NCBI GenBank assembly: GCA_030065825.1
Contig: JASJCY010000023.1
Coordinates: forward strand, 1-57,922
DNA: 57,922 bases
From: Nostocaceae cyanobacterium
Lineage (GTDB): Bacteria; Cyanobacteriota; Cyanobacteriia; Cyanobacteriales; Nostocaceae
Reading direction: 5' to 3'
The position numbers were made by a program, and so were the translations under genes. Under the pieces are notes generated by a model. The model was not told where the DNA came from. It worked only from the letters and a program-made list of their open reading frames with translations, and ran no database searches. This document shows, one piece after another, positions 47,243 through 55,724 of this stretch. How positions within the stretch are numbered: the first letter of the stretch is position 1; every line of letters starts with the position of its first letter.

Positions 47243-48025
47243 ATGATTAGAGAGAATAGTGAGTTGGTGCTGTCGGTTAAGGATTTGACGGCTAATGTTG
47301 ATGGAACAGAGATTTTGAAGGGTGTGAATCTGGAGGTTCGTGCGGGTGAGATTCACGCGATTATGGGACCTAATGGTTCTGGTAAGAGTACTTTTTCTAA
47401 GGTTTTAGCGGGACATCCAGCTTATGAGGTGACTGGTGGGGAAGTCACTTTTATGGGAGAGAATTTGCTGGAGATGGAAGCACAGGAAAGAGCAAGAAGT
47501 GGGATTTTTTTGGCTTTCCAGTATCCTTTGGAGATTCCTGGGGTAAGTAATTTGGATTTTTTGAGGGTGGCTTATAATTCTAAGCGCAAAGCGCAGGGTT
47601 TGGAGGAGTTGGAACCTTTTGATTTTGAGGATTTGGTGTATGAGAAGCTGGATGTGGTGAAGATGGATGCAGCTTTTCTGAATCGGAGTGTGAATGAGGG
47701 TTTCTCTGGTGGAGAAAAGAAGCGGAATGAGATTCTGCAAATGGCGCTTTTGGAACCAAAGTTAGGTATTCTGGATGAGACGGATTCTGGTTTGGATATT
47801 GATGCGCTGAAAATTGTGGCTAATGGGGTAAATCAGTTAGCGAGTTCGGAAAATGCCATGATTATGATTACCCATTATCAGCGGTTACTTAATTATATTG
47901 TGCCGGATTATGTGCATGTGATGGCACGGGGACGGATTTTGACTTCTGGTGGTAAGGAGTTAGCGTTGGAGTTGGAAGAACGGGGTTACGACTGGATTTT
48001 GGATGAATATGCGGTGGGTGTGTAG
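47243..48025 (+). CDS. sufC: SufC, ABC-type ATPase of the SUF complex
   Basis: The 260-residue ATPase has Walker A (GPNGSGKST), Q loop ([10 protein letters not shown]), the ABC signature ([10 protein letters not shown]), Walker B ([12 protein letters not shown]) and the switch His (ITHYQRLL). SufC powers conformational change in the SufB/SufD scaffold. The start is supported by a GAGAGAGAGAAG purine run upstream. The stop codon is two bases from the sufD ATG. Confidence 0.97.
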   Translation: MIRENSELVLSVKDLTANVDGTEILKGVNLEVRAGEIHAIMGPNGSGKSTFSKVLAGHPAYEVTGGEVTFMGENLLEMEAQERARSGIFLAFQYPLEIPGVSNLDFLRVAYNSKRKAQGLEELEPFDFEDLVYEKLDVVKMDAAFLNRSVNEGFSGGEKKRNEILQMALLEPKLGILDETDSGLDIDALKIVANGVNQLASSENAMIMITHYQRLLNYIVPDYVHVMARGRILTSGGKELALELEERGYDWILDEYAVGV

Positions 48026-48027
48026 TT

Positions 48028-49419
48028 ATGACGATCAAAGTTTCTCCTAGTCCAATTGCTAATTCTGATGTTGCTAGTTTGTCTGCTGCTTTGGTAGATA
48101 GGGATGTTTATCTGAGTGGGTTGTTAGCAAGGGTAACTGCAACCAAAACAGAGGGATGGTTACAGGAAGTCAAAGACGCTGCTGCTAATTGGGTACGTCA
48201 TTCTACTTTACCTACCACTCGTGATGAAGAATGGCGTTTTACTGATTTATCTGCACTCAAGCAGGTGGAGTTTAATGCACAGACGCAATACATTGCGTCT
48301 GTTGATGATATCGAAAGTTTACCGGAAGTTGTTAACAGTCGTTTGGTATTTGTTAATGGTGTGTATGCACCAGCGTTATCATCTGTTACTGGTTTACCTG
48401 ATGGGGTGGTAGTCGGTAATTTGGCTGGTTTACCTCCGGGTTATGTTGAGAAGGTGCAGCAGTATTTAGCACGGTCTGAGGGTGCTATGGAGGTGTTTAC
48501 CGCGCTGAATACTGCGGGGATAAATGATATTGCGGTGGTTTGGGTATCGAAGAATGTGGTGGTGGACACACCAATTCATTTGGTATTTGTTGCTGCTGGA
48601 GAGGAAGCTACTATTTCTCAACCCCGTTGTTTGGTGGTAGGGGAAACTGGTTCCCAGGTAACGTTAGTGCAAGAGTATAAAAACCGCACTAGACACGAAG
48701 TGTCTTCCCGCAGGGTAGACGCGAAGGACGCAAAGGAAGAGGAGAAGAGGGTATGCTTTACTAATGCGGTGACGGAGATTTTTGTGGGTGAAAATGCAAA
48801 GGTAAGTCACACCCGGGTTGAGTGGGATGGTGGTGATGGTTTCCATGTGGGGAAAACTGCGGTTTCTCAAGCTCGTTTCAGCAGATATGATTGTCATGCT
48901 GTGACTTTTGGTGGAAAGCTATCTCGTCACAATTTGGAAATTTTGCAAACTGGTGAACAAACGGAAACTACCCTCAATGGGTTGACCATGATTACTGGAA
49001 AGCAGATTGCGGATACCCACAGTGCGATCGCTCTCAATTATCCCTATGGTATGAGTAAGCAACTACATAAGTGTATTGTAGGCGATCATGCCCATGGGGT
49101 GTTCAACGGTAAGGTTTTTGTTCCCAAACCAGCGCAGTTAACGGATGCTTCGCAGTTAAATCGTAATTTGTTGCTGTCATCTAAAGCCAGAGTTGATACC
49201 AAACCACAGTTAGAAATTACTGCGGATAATGTCAAATGTGCTCATGGTGCGACTGTGAGTCAGTTGGAAGATGATGAAATTTTCTATCTGCAAAGTCGGG
49301 GAATTAATGAAGATAATGCGCGTAATTTATTAATTCACGCTTTTGCAGCGGAAATTATCAATCAAATACAATTACCCTCTTTGCGAGAGAAGTTAATCCA
49401 AACAGTGAATCAGTTTTAG
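48028..49419 (+). CDS. sufD: SufD, Fe-S cluster assembly subunit, with an in-frame repeat-derived insert
   Basis: The 463-residue protein is the SufB-like partner SufD. Family blocks include NLEILQTGEQTETTLNG, KCIVGDHAHGVFNGKVFV and the C-terminal ILNxxSRGI-type region (FYLQSRGINEDNARNLLIHA). Residues about 218-243 (KNRTRHEVSSRRVDAKDAKE and on) fall between VTLVQEY and CFTNAVTEIF, where the family normally has only a short strand turn. The DNA there matches dispersed repeats found between genes. It starts two bases after sufC, with GGTGGG upstream, so translation is coupled. Confidence 0.95.
   Translation: MTIKVSPSPIANSDVASLSAALVDRDVYLSGLLARVTATKTEGWLQEVKDAAANWVRHSTLPTTRDEEWRFTDLSALKQVEFNAQTQYIASVDDIESLPEVVNSRLVFVNGVYAPALSSVTGLPDGVVVGNLAGLPPGYVEKVQQYLARSEGAMEVFTALNTAGINDIAVVWVSKNVVVDTPIHLVFVAAGEEATISQPRCLVVGETGSQVTLVQEYKNRTRHEVSSRRVDAKDAKEEEKRVCFTNAVTEIFVGENAKVSHTRVEWDGGDGFHVGKTAVSQARFSRYDCHAVTFGGKLSRHNLEILQTGEQTETTLNGLTMITGKQIADTHSAIALNYPYGMSKQLHKCIVGDHAHGVFNGKVFVPKPAQLTDASQLNRNLLLSSKARVDTKPQLEITADNVKCAHGATVSQLEDDEIFYLQSRGINEDNARNLLIHAFAAEIINQIQLPSLREKLIQTVNQF
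48684..48748. repeat. Dispersed repeat in frame inside sufD
   Basis: The stretch contains AGACACGAAGTGTCT, CCCGCAGGGTAGACGCG and GACGCAAAGGA. Elements of these also occur in the sufB-sufC spacer and in many intergenic positions. No stop codon arises in the sufD frame. Confidence 0.75.
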
Positions 49420-49443
49420 ATTACCTATTGGAATAATTAGGAG

Positions 49444-49469
49444 TAGAGACGCGACTAGTCGCGTCTCTA
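49444..49469. repeat. 26-base perfect palindrome between sufD and sufS
   Basis: The arms TAGAGACGCGACT and AGTCGCGTCTCTA form a perfect palindrome. It belongs to the GAGACG/CGTCTC and CCAGACG/CGTCTGG repeat group also present at about 11320, 19990, 25130 and 41790. There is no T tract, so termination is unlikely. Confidence 0.8.
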
Positions 49470-49567
49470 GAGAAATTAGGAGTTAAGAGTTAATAGCTAC
49501 TATAACAACTAATTTCTGAAAAAGCAATAATTATTTATTTTGTCCCAAGTCCCAAATCTCAAATTCT

Positions 49568-50830
49568 ATGACTTTTACCCAAGAAAGAACCTTAGCTGAT
49601 ACAGTGCGCTGTGACTTCCCGATTTTACGTCAGGAAGTCAACGGTAAACCACTAGTCTACCTTGATAATGCTGCTACCTCCCAAAAACCTCTATTAGTCT
49701 TAAATACAATTAGAGATTATTACCAGGAGTACAATTCTAATGTACATCGTGGTGCCCACACTTTGAGTGGAAAAGCCACAGATGCTTATGAAGCAGCACG
49801 AGATAAAGTAGCTGAATTTGTCCATGCTGCATCCCGTCAGGAAATTGTTTTTACCCGCAATGCAACGGAAGCAATTAATTTGGTTGCTTACAGTTGGGGA
49901 ATGAACAATTTACAAGCAGGTGATGAAATAATCCTGTCGGTGATGGAACACCACAGTAATATTGTTCCTTGGCAATTTGTAGCACAAAAAACTGGTGCGG
50001 TACTCAAGTTTGTGGAACTGACACCGGAACAAACTTTTGATTTTGAGCAATTTAAAAATCTGCTTTCTACAAAAACAAAGTTAGTATCTGTTGTCCATGT
50101 TTCTAATACTTTGGGTTGTATTAATCCAGTAGAAGAAATTTGTGAATTGGCACATAAAAATGGTGCAAAAGTATTAATTGATGCTTGTCAAAGTGTCCCC
50201 CATATGCCTATTAATGTTCAGGCAATTGGTTGTGATTGGTTGGTAGGTTCGGGACATAAAATGTGTGCTCCCACTGGGATTGGTTTTTTGTATGGTAAAC
50301 AAGCAATACTGGAATCTATGTCACCATTTTTAGGTGGTGGTGAAATGATTGCAGATGTATTCTTAGAGTATTCCACCTACGGAGAATTACCCCATAAATT
50401 TGAAGCTGGTACACCTGCAATTGGGGAAGCGATTGCTTTGGGTGCAGCGGTAGATTATTTAATGAATATTGGTATGGATAAAATCCATGCTTATGAAGCG
50501 GAATTAACTGCTTATTTATTTCAACAGTTAGAGAAAGTTCCCCAAATTAAAATTTATGGTCCTAAACCCAATTTTAAGGGTGAAGGAAAAGCTGCTTTAG
50601 CTGCTTTTACTGCTGGAGAAGTTCATGCAAATGACTTAGCAACATTATTAGATCAAGAAGGTGTTGCAATTCGTGCGGGACACCATTGTACACAACCATT
50701 ACACCGCTATTTGGGTATTCCCGCAAGCGCACGGGTAAGTTTATCTTTTTACAATACTCGTGAGGAAATCGATGTGTTTATTAAAGCTTTGAAAGATACC
50801 TTAGATTTCTTTCACAGCATCTTGGGTTAA
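49568..50830 (+). CDS. sufS: SufS, group II cysteine desulfurase
   Basis: The 420-residue PLP enzyme removes sulfur from cysteine for Fe-S assembly. The PLP lysine is Lys231 ([12 protein letters not shown]) and the persulfide-forming cysteine is Cys374 ([12 protein letters not shown]), in the short group II setting. [10 protein letters not shown] and [11 protein letters not shown] support the assignment. A SufE partner is not present in the window. It follows sufD by 148 bases across a palindrome, so its expression may be partly separate. Alternatives such as CsdA or a selenocysteine lyase are less likely given the suf context. Confidence 0.96.
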   Translation: MTFTQERTLADTVRCDFPILRQEVNGKPLVYLDNAATSQKPLLVLNTIRDYYQEYNSNVHRGAHTLSGKATDAYEAARDKVAEFVHAASRQEIVFTRNATEAINLVAYSWGMNNLQAGDEIILSVMEHHSNIVPWQFVAQKTGAVLKFVELTPEQTFDFEQFKNLLSTKTKLVSVVHVSNTLGCINPVEEICELAHKNGAKVLIDACQSVPHMPINVQAIGCDWLVGSGHKMCAPTGIGFLYGKQAILESMSPFLGGGEMIADVFLEYSTYGELPHKFEAGTPAIGEAIALGAAVDYLMNIGMDKIHAYEAELTAYLFQQLEKVPQIKIYGPKPNFKGEGKAALAAFTAGEVHANDLATLLDQEGVAIRAGHHCTQPLHRYLGIPASARVSLSFYNTREEIDVFIKALKDTLDFFHSILG

Positions 50831-51054
50831 TAATACTTATATAGCAATCCGATTTGATTGCTGAATCACTCGTAGAGACAGGGAACAGGAAACAGGGAAC
50901 AGGAAACATACAAGAAGAAATAAAACTGTACTGATTTTTGTTTTTGTTCAAGAATCAAATAGGAGTCCTATATCAACCAAATTTAGACCCCTCTTTTGTC
51001 CTTTAGTTGAAGGTGGAAAAAAGAGGGGATTTGTTTTATGAATATCAACTCACC

Positions 51055-51159
51055 CCTCACCCCTAACCCCTCTCCCAATGGGAGAGGGGAAAAGGAGAGG
51101 GGGAAAAGGAGAGGGGGAAAAGGAGAGGGGAAATAAAACAGAACTTTATTGGGGTGAGG
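51055..51159. repeat. CCTCACCCC-type repeat with an internal 15-base tandem expansion
   Basis: The inner arm contains three GGAGAGGGGGAAAA-like units, which lengthen this copy to about 105 bases. The ends are CCTCACCCC and GGGGTGAGG. Confidence 0.8.
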
Positions 51160-51270
51160 TTTTGGTGTACAAGTTGATATTAGTCTTATAGTTTTGGTGC
51201 GTTAGATTAAAATCATAACGCACCCTACAGATACTGGATTTCTATCGCTATTTTCAGGTTTTGGTGCGTT

Positions 51271-51488
51271 AGAGAATGTTTGGAAAGTCTAAAAGATTAC
51301 TAAAAACCTCACTTCTTATCTCTCTCCTAGGATGAAACAGACTTTGAAACCCCTATTTTTCTGTTCCCCTTCCGATATAAAAAGTTTTTCCGCTTCCCTC
51401 TCCTTCTAGGAGAGGGTTTCCCCCAGGGGTTAGGGGTTAGGTTTCCAGGGTTTTGATGTTCAACATAATACTTTTCAAACATCCTCTT
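51271..51488. mobile_element. AGAGNATGTTT-ended element inserted in a GGTGCGTTAG repeat
   Basis: Ends AGAGAATGTTTGGAAAGT and ACTTTTCAAACATCCTCT are inverted repeats and TA flanks both sides. The outer sequence GGTGCGTTAG...GATTAAAG is continuous once the element is removed. A second, truncated copy starts at 57778. Confidence 0.75.
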
Positions 51489-51505
51489 AGATTAAAGTTA
51501 TAACT

Positions 51506-51623
51506 CATATCTTGCAGCATTCTCAACAAGACCAAAAAAACCGGGTTTATAAACGAAAAATTAAGGTTTTGAGACTGAGAGATTTGCAATAAACCCGGTT
51601 TTTAGCCCAGGTGCAAGATGTGT
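51506..51623. mobile_element. MITE-like repeat, CTTGCA family, copy 4
   Basis: It begins CATATCTTGCAGCATTCTCA and ends GGTGCAAGATGTGT. It interrupts the same GGTGCGTTAG-type unit 18 bases beyond the preceding element. Confidence 0.8.
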
Positions 51624-51831
51624 GATAATCCACCCTACAGATACTTAATTTCTATAGCTATTTTGAGGTTTTGGTGCGTTAGATTAAAGTTATAACGCAC
51701 CCTACAGATACTTAATTTCTATAGCTATTTTGAGGTTTTGGTGCGTTAGATTAAAGTTATAACGCACCCTACAGATACTACAGATACTCTGAATTATATT
51801 GACTTATACCTAGTTGTGTTCATACATATCA

Positions 51832-51897
51832 CCTCACCCCTAACCCCTCTCCTTGTTAAGGAGAGGGGAAATAAAACAGAACTTTATTGGGGTGAGG
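51832..51897. repeat. CCTCACCCC-type palindromic repeat
   Basis: It is nearly identical to the copy at 30395-30461, including the left flank and the AACTTTATTGGGGTGAGG end. Confidence 0.85.
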
Positions 51898-51918
51898 TTT
51901 TGGTGTACAAGTTGATAT

Positions 51919-52019
51919 TATACCAATTTAAAAAAATAATGCGACACATGGTTGGTAGGGGTGCGGTTTCCGCACTCCTATAATTGGATTTGTTGCAAAC
52001 ATTTTTTGATTTGATATTA
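51919..52019. mobile_element. TAATACCAA-family MITE, copy 4
   Basis: It starts TATACCAATTTAAAAAAATA and ends TTTTTTGATTTGATATTA, with the core GTAGGGGTGCGGTTTCCGCA. It ends 25 bases before the next start codon and may contribute to that gene's leader. Confidence 0.7.
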
Positions 52020-52044
52020 GTATCTCAATTCAGGAGTTTTGTAA

Positions 52045-52644
52045 GTGTCTTATAGTGACTTCTCTTTGGCTAGTGTCAGAAAAATTTTTAACTTAACTAT
52101 TGTTGATAAAAATGATATGTTCGCCAGTATATCAGAGGTTGAATGTCCTCATTTACTAGCAGAAATTCTCAAAGAAAATATTCCTTTGGCTCTTGCTAGT
52201 AATACCGAAAAATCTCGTTCAGAAATGATTATTACTCCAATTTTAATTGCTGTCAGAAAATATTTAAATAACAAAATTAGTTTATTTTCTGGGGTTGATT
52301 TTAATGTAGAGCCAGAACAAGGATTAAATGGTAATTGTGATTTTATTATTAGTCTTTCGCCAGAATTACTAATTTTAACTGCACCAATTATCACAATTGT
52401 AGAAGCTAAAAAAGAGAATATAAATGCAGGTTTAGGAGAGTGTGTTGCAGAAATGATAGCAGCGCAAATTTTTAATGAACGTGAAGGAAATAATATTCAG
52501 ACAATATATGGAACTGTCACCACTGGTACTAACTGGAAGTTTCTTAAATTGTCTGGTCAAGTTGTAGAGATTGACCTGAGTGAATATTATATTAGTAACA
52601 TAGGTAAAATATTAGGAATTTTATCTAGTATTCTAACTGAGTAG
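52045..52644 (+). CDS. Predicted PD-(D/E)XK nuclease-fold protein
   Basis: The 199-residue protein has the signature spacing of a PD-(D/E)XK fold: Glu60 in a helix (KSRSEMII), Asp99 (GNCDFIIS) and Glu120-x-Lys122 (IVEAKKENI), followed by a helix with Glu132. The family is unnamed to me; similar proteins are annotated as hypothetical in cyanobacteria. GTG 52045 has AGGAG 8 bases upstream. The next gene, a Uma2 nuclease-like protein, starts 10 bases after its stop, so the two should be co-transcribed. Both share the nuclease superfamily. Whether it acts on DNA is inference. Confidence 0.72.
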   Translation: MSYSDFSLASVRKIFNLTIVDKNDMFASISEVECPHLLAEILKENIPLALASNTEKSRSEMIITPILIAVRKYLNNKISLFSGVDFNVEPEQGLNGNCDFIISLSPELLILTAPIITIVEAKKENINAGLGECVAEMIAAQIFNEREGNNIQTIYGTVTTGTNWKFLKLSGQVVEIDLSEYYISNIGKILGILSSILTE

Positions 52645-52654
52645 ATATTTGCAT

Positions 52655-53287
52655 ATGCTCATTAAATCAACCACTGGGGAACAAAGAACAGTACTACATA
52701 ACATCAGTTGGGAAACCTTTGAAGCTTTGTTAAAAGAAACAGGTAGTGATAGAGGTTCTCGGTTTGCGTATCAAGATGGTACTTTAGAAATTATGACCCC
52801 ACTTTTTGCACACGAAAATCCAAAAATAAATTTTGACCGTTTTATATTTATCCTAGCTGAAGAATTAGATATTGAAATTAAAAGTGCTGGTTCAACAACT
52901 TTAAAAAGGAAAATTGTTCAAAAAGGGATAGAACCAGATAATTGTTATTACATTCAAAATGAAGCATCTGTAAGAGGAAGAGAAACCCTTGATTTGGAAA
53001 CAGATCCACCTCCAGATTTAGCCATTGAAATTGATATTACCAGTAGTTCAGTGGATAAAATGGCGATTTATTTGGCTTTAGGTGTAGCTGAACTGTGGAG
53101 ATATGACGGGGAAGATTTAATATTTTATGAATTGGTAAATGGAAGATATATGACAAGAGAATATAGCGTTGCTTTCCCCATTATTTCAGCAGAGGAAATG
53201 AGGGATTTTATTGAACAAAGTAAAACTATGGCAGAAATTGCTTTGTTAAAATCTTTTCGTAATTGGGTGAAGGGAAATATAGGATAG
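52655..53287 (+). CDS. Uma2 family (DUF820) predicted endonuclease
   Basis: The protein has about 210 residues with Uma2 blocks FAYQDGTLEIMTP, KGIEPDNCYYIQNEASVRG, DPPPDLAIEIDITSSS and ALGVAELWRY. Catalytic Asp and Glu lie in PPDLAIEID. I chose ATG 52655; TTG 52649 would add two residues. It follows the PD-(D/E)XK gene closely and forms an apparent two-gene unit. It is a paralogue of the protein encoded at 26230, with the same C-terminal plan (helix ending in RNWVKG versus RMWVRE). Confidence 0.87.
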   Translation: MLIKSTTGEQRTVLHNISWETFEALLKETGSDRGSRFAYQDGTLEIMTPLFAHENPKINFDRFIFILAEELDIEIKSAGSTTLKRKIVQKGIEPDNCYYIQNEASVRGRETLDLETDPPPDLAIEIDITSSSVDKMAIYLALGVAELWRYDGEDLIFYELVNGRYMTREYSVAFPIISAEEMRDFIEQSKTMAEIALLKSFRNWVKGNIG

Positions 53288-53324
53288 TGTCTTTTAATTT
53301 CCTAGTCTTTCCCAAAAAGCATAA

Positions 53325-54506
53325 TTATCTTAGAGTCTTTACAAAAGAATTGATAGCATTTAAAGACTTTTGATAATTAGTGCTAGGTAATTTAACTTCC
53401 TTTCCATCTGGCATAGTATATTTAGACTGAGAAGGAAGACTAAACATAGGTATTCCAAGAGATGCAGATACTTTACCAGATGTATGAAAATCTTTTATGT
53501 CTGAGATATAGTATTCTTCCCATTCAGTAATAGAACTAGGTGTTTTAGAAGCAACTGTAAATAATTGAGGAAATTTTGTAAATTGATCGTAGCAAAAATT
53601 AATTAGTTCTCCTCTGATAGAATCAAATGCAGTTGCAATTCCATCGTTGATTGTATAGTTATTAAAAACAAACTTGTAAATACTTGGTAATTTTAGCTTA
53701 AATGTATCCACTTGCTGATTAAAAGTAATAATGTTATCTGCGTATTGTTTTAATGCAGCAGAAGGATATTTACCATAAAGTAGCATGAAAAAACTTTTAA
53801 TTCCTTCAAGTGAACTAAAATCTGCCATCATTGGAGTGACTATCTTATCTGAAGAAAGCAAAGCCATTTATGTATAGATAGAAAAGCTAGGATTGCAGTC
53901 TATAAATACGACCATATTACTATATTTTTCACTATTGAATTCTATTTCACATAATCTTTTGAGTGCTGTCATATATTCTGACCATGCGTTTCTATTTGCA
54001 GGATTGATAACAGCATAATTTAGGGCAAGTGAAAGAGATTCTAAAAATGAATCACCAGCTATTAAATATATAGCCTTTCTCAGTCTGGTGAAGTACAGAT
54101 AAAATTACTAAAATTATTGTGGGGTAGGCATCCTTGCCTGCCCTTTTGTACTTCAGCAGATTAGGAAGCGCTATAAATTACCCGCGATATATTTTTTATA
54201 TGGATGAACTTGAACTTGATAAGAGGTATTAAGTCTACGAAAATTGGAATTACCTTTTAAAAGCCAATCTATAAAGCCAACTATATTTTTTCTTGTAGAT
54301 AAAGATTGCAATTTTTGATTTACTTCGTATCCCTTTGTTCCCCCTCCTAGTAAAAGTTGAGATATATTAGCTTGAGGACACATATCAATCACTAGTACTT
54401 GTGTGTTCGGATTATTATTGGCATAAAGTGTTGCTGCATTAAAACAAAGTGTTGTTTTGCCAACACCACCTTTATTGTTGTAAAAAGCATAAATAGTAAT
54501 GCTCAT
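53325..54506 (-). pseudogene. ParA-like ATPase broken by a MITE and a nonsense codon
   Basis: The first fragment (from ATG 54506) has the deviant Walker A of ParA/MinD ATPases (YNNKGGVGKTTLCFNAA) and VLVIDMCPQANIS. It enters a 107-base MITE after AGNL. Past the element the frame resumes YLIAGDSFLESLSLALNYAV and reaches VVFIDCNPSFSIYT. There a TAA at 53868-53870 replaces what is likely a Gln codon before MALLSSDKIVTPMMADFSS, and the C-terminal part continues to 53325. Removing 105 bases (the element plus one TA) gives a continuous 358-codon frame apart from that stop. The C-terminal 180 residues could still be made from their own ATG, but without the ATPase site. Confidence 0.9.
54069..54175. 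mobile_element. TATAG/AGTAC MITE inside the parA-like gene
   Basis: The 107-base element has imperfect 28-base inverted ends and duplicates a TA target. It is almost identical to the copy at 34982-35088, so the insertion looks recent. It carries no gene. Confidence 0.92.
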
Positions 54507-54619
54507 ATATAAACCCCTGCTACTCAGATATTGATAGATATGTATAAATATTATATGGTATAAAAACTCTGAAGGGGGGTGAGGTCTATTTTATGTTTTT
54601 TAAGGTTGACTTACTTATT

Positions 54620-55297
54620 TCACCCCAAACTATCTGGATCTACCCCTAATTTTCGCAATTCTTCCTTCAATTTTTGCACTCTATCTTCCGCAATATTTGC
54701 CCTTTCTTCAGGTGTGAAATATCTCACACTATTCTCATCATACCAATACAACCAATCCCTTGTAATTCCCTGAAAAGTTCCCTCTTGATTCCCAATTGCT
54801 AAACCCACTTCTGGTAACCAAACTGGATTCCCTTGCTGCAAAATATATTCGCCATTCACTAAGTGATAAACTTCTAAAGCTGGCTTTCTCCGACCCTGAG
54901 GATTGTAAACAACATAAAATAAAATTCCCAATTCAGCATAGATTTTCTTCTTATTTGTATATTCCCCTCGTCGTCTATGGAAAACAACTTCTAAAGCCAA
55001 AATTGGCGAAATCTTTTCTTCCCAAAGCACATAACTTAAACGTAAATCTGCATCTATAATTCTTTGCACACCCACACTTAAAAAACCATCTGGAACTATG
55101 GGAGGTTTTTCGGGATCGTAGTAAATTCCCATGTCAACCCCAAAAAACCAATCCATGCGACTTGTCCATATCCAAGCTAGGATAGTTTTCAGTAAATGGG
55201 GAATTAAATCTTGCAGTTCGTTATCCACAGGAGTATCGTCAGAATCTGGTAGATCCTCTGCTGAAGGTAAACAGTGTAGGGGATTGTACTCTAACAT
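54620..55297 (-). CDS. Uma2 family predicted endonuclease, longer subtype
   Basis: The 225-residue protein is a Uma2 member of the subtype with a C-terminal coiled coil (ERANIAEDRVQKLKEELRKL). Relevant blocks are FFGVDMGIYYDPEKPPIVPDGFLS, ILALEVVFHRRRGEYTNKKK and YAELGILFYVVYNP. The Asp in IVPDG and the Glu in ALEVV are likely catalytic. It is distant in sequence from the other two Uma2 proteins in the window. It lies upstream of the broken parA-like gene in the same direction, with about 110 bases between them. Confidence 0.88.
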   Translation of the reverse strand: MLEYNPLHCLPSAEDLPDSDDTPVDNELQDLIPHLLKTILAWIWTSRMDWFFGVDMGIYYDPEKPPIVPDGFLSVGVQRIIDADLRLSYVLWEEKISPILALEVVFHRRRGEYTNKKKIYAELGILFYVVYNPQGRRKPALEVYHLVNGEYILQQGNPVWLPEVGLAIGNQEGTFQGITRDWLYWYDENSVRYFTPEERANIAEDRVQKLKEELRKLGVDPDSLG

Positions 55298-55353
55298 GGT
55301 GGGGTTAATGGGAAACTCCTAGCTTGAAAACAGGGAACAGGAAACATACCGGA

Positions 55354-55466
55354 ATGCACCTGGGTGAGAAACCGGGTTTATCAACGAAAAATTCGGGTTT
55401 TGACAAGTCAATATTCCCATCGGAACCCGGTTTCTCAATGCTTGTTGAGAATGGTGCAAGATATGA
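55354..55466. mobile_element. MITE-like repeat, CTTGCA family, copy 5
   Basis: This copy is inverted relative to the one at 51506: it begins GAATGCACCTGGGTGAGAAA and ends GAATGGTGCAAGATATG. It lies upstream of the Uma2 gene start. Confidence 0.75.
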
Positions 55467-55560
55467 CCTCGATGATATCGACTTCTTACCAAATCTAGCG
55501 GTTACCTACCTTTTCTTGCGATAATTCCCAACAGATGTGAGTGTAGTTCTTTCCTTAGCT

Positions 55561-55677
55561 TACATCTTGCACCATTTTCAACAAAAGCAAAGAAACTGGG
55601 TTTATAAACCAAAAATTAAGGTTTTTAGATTCAGTGATTATCAATAAACCCGGTTTTTCAGGGTGGTGCAAGATATG
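55561..55677. mobile_element. MITE-like repeat, CTTGCA family, copy 6
   Basis: It begins TACATCTTGCACCATTTTCA and ends GGTGGTGCAAGATATG, less than 100 bases from copy 5. It lies just upstream of the CPBP gene and could supply part of its leader. Confidence 0.78.
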
Positions 55678-55724
55678 ACTTAGGGAGATGCACATCCTCT
55701 ACTGGTTCGTCAAAGGGAGTATCC

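Larger units (their letters stand above)
50831..52044. other. Intergenic repeat nest, 1.2 kb
   Basis: No gene is supported. Successive GGTGCGTTAGATTAAA / TATAACGCACCCTACAG units (about 51185-51790) are interrupted by two MITE-like elements. A CCTCACCCC-type repeat lies on either side (51055 and 51832), and a TAATACCAA-family MITE at the right end leads to the next gene. Confidence 0.75.
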
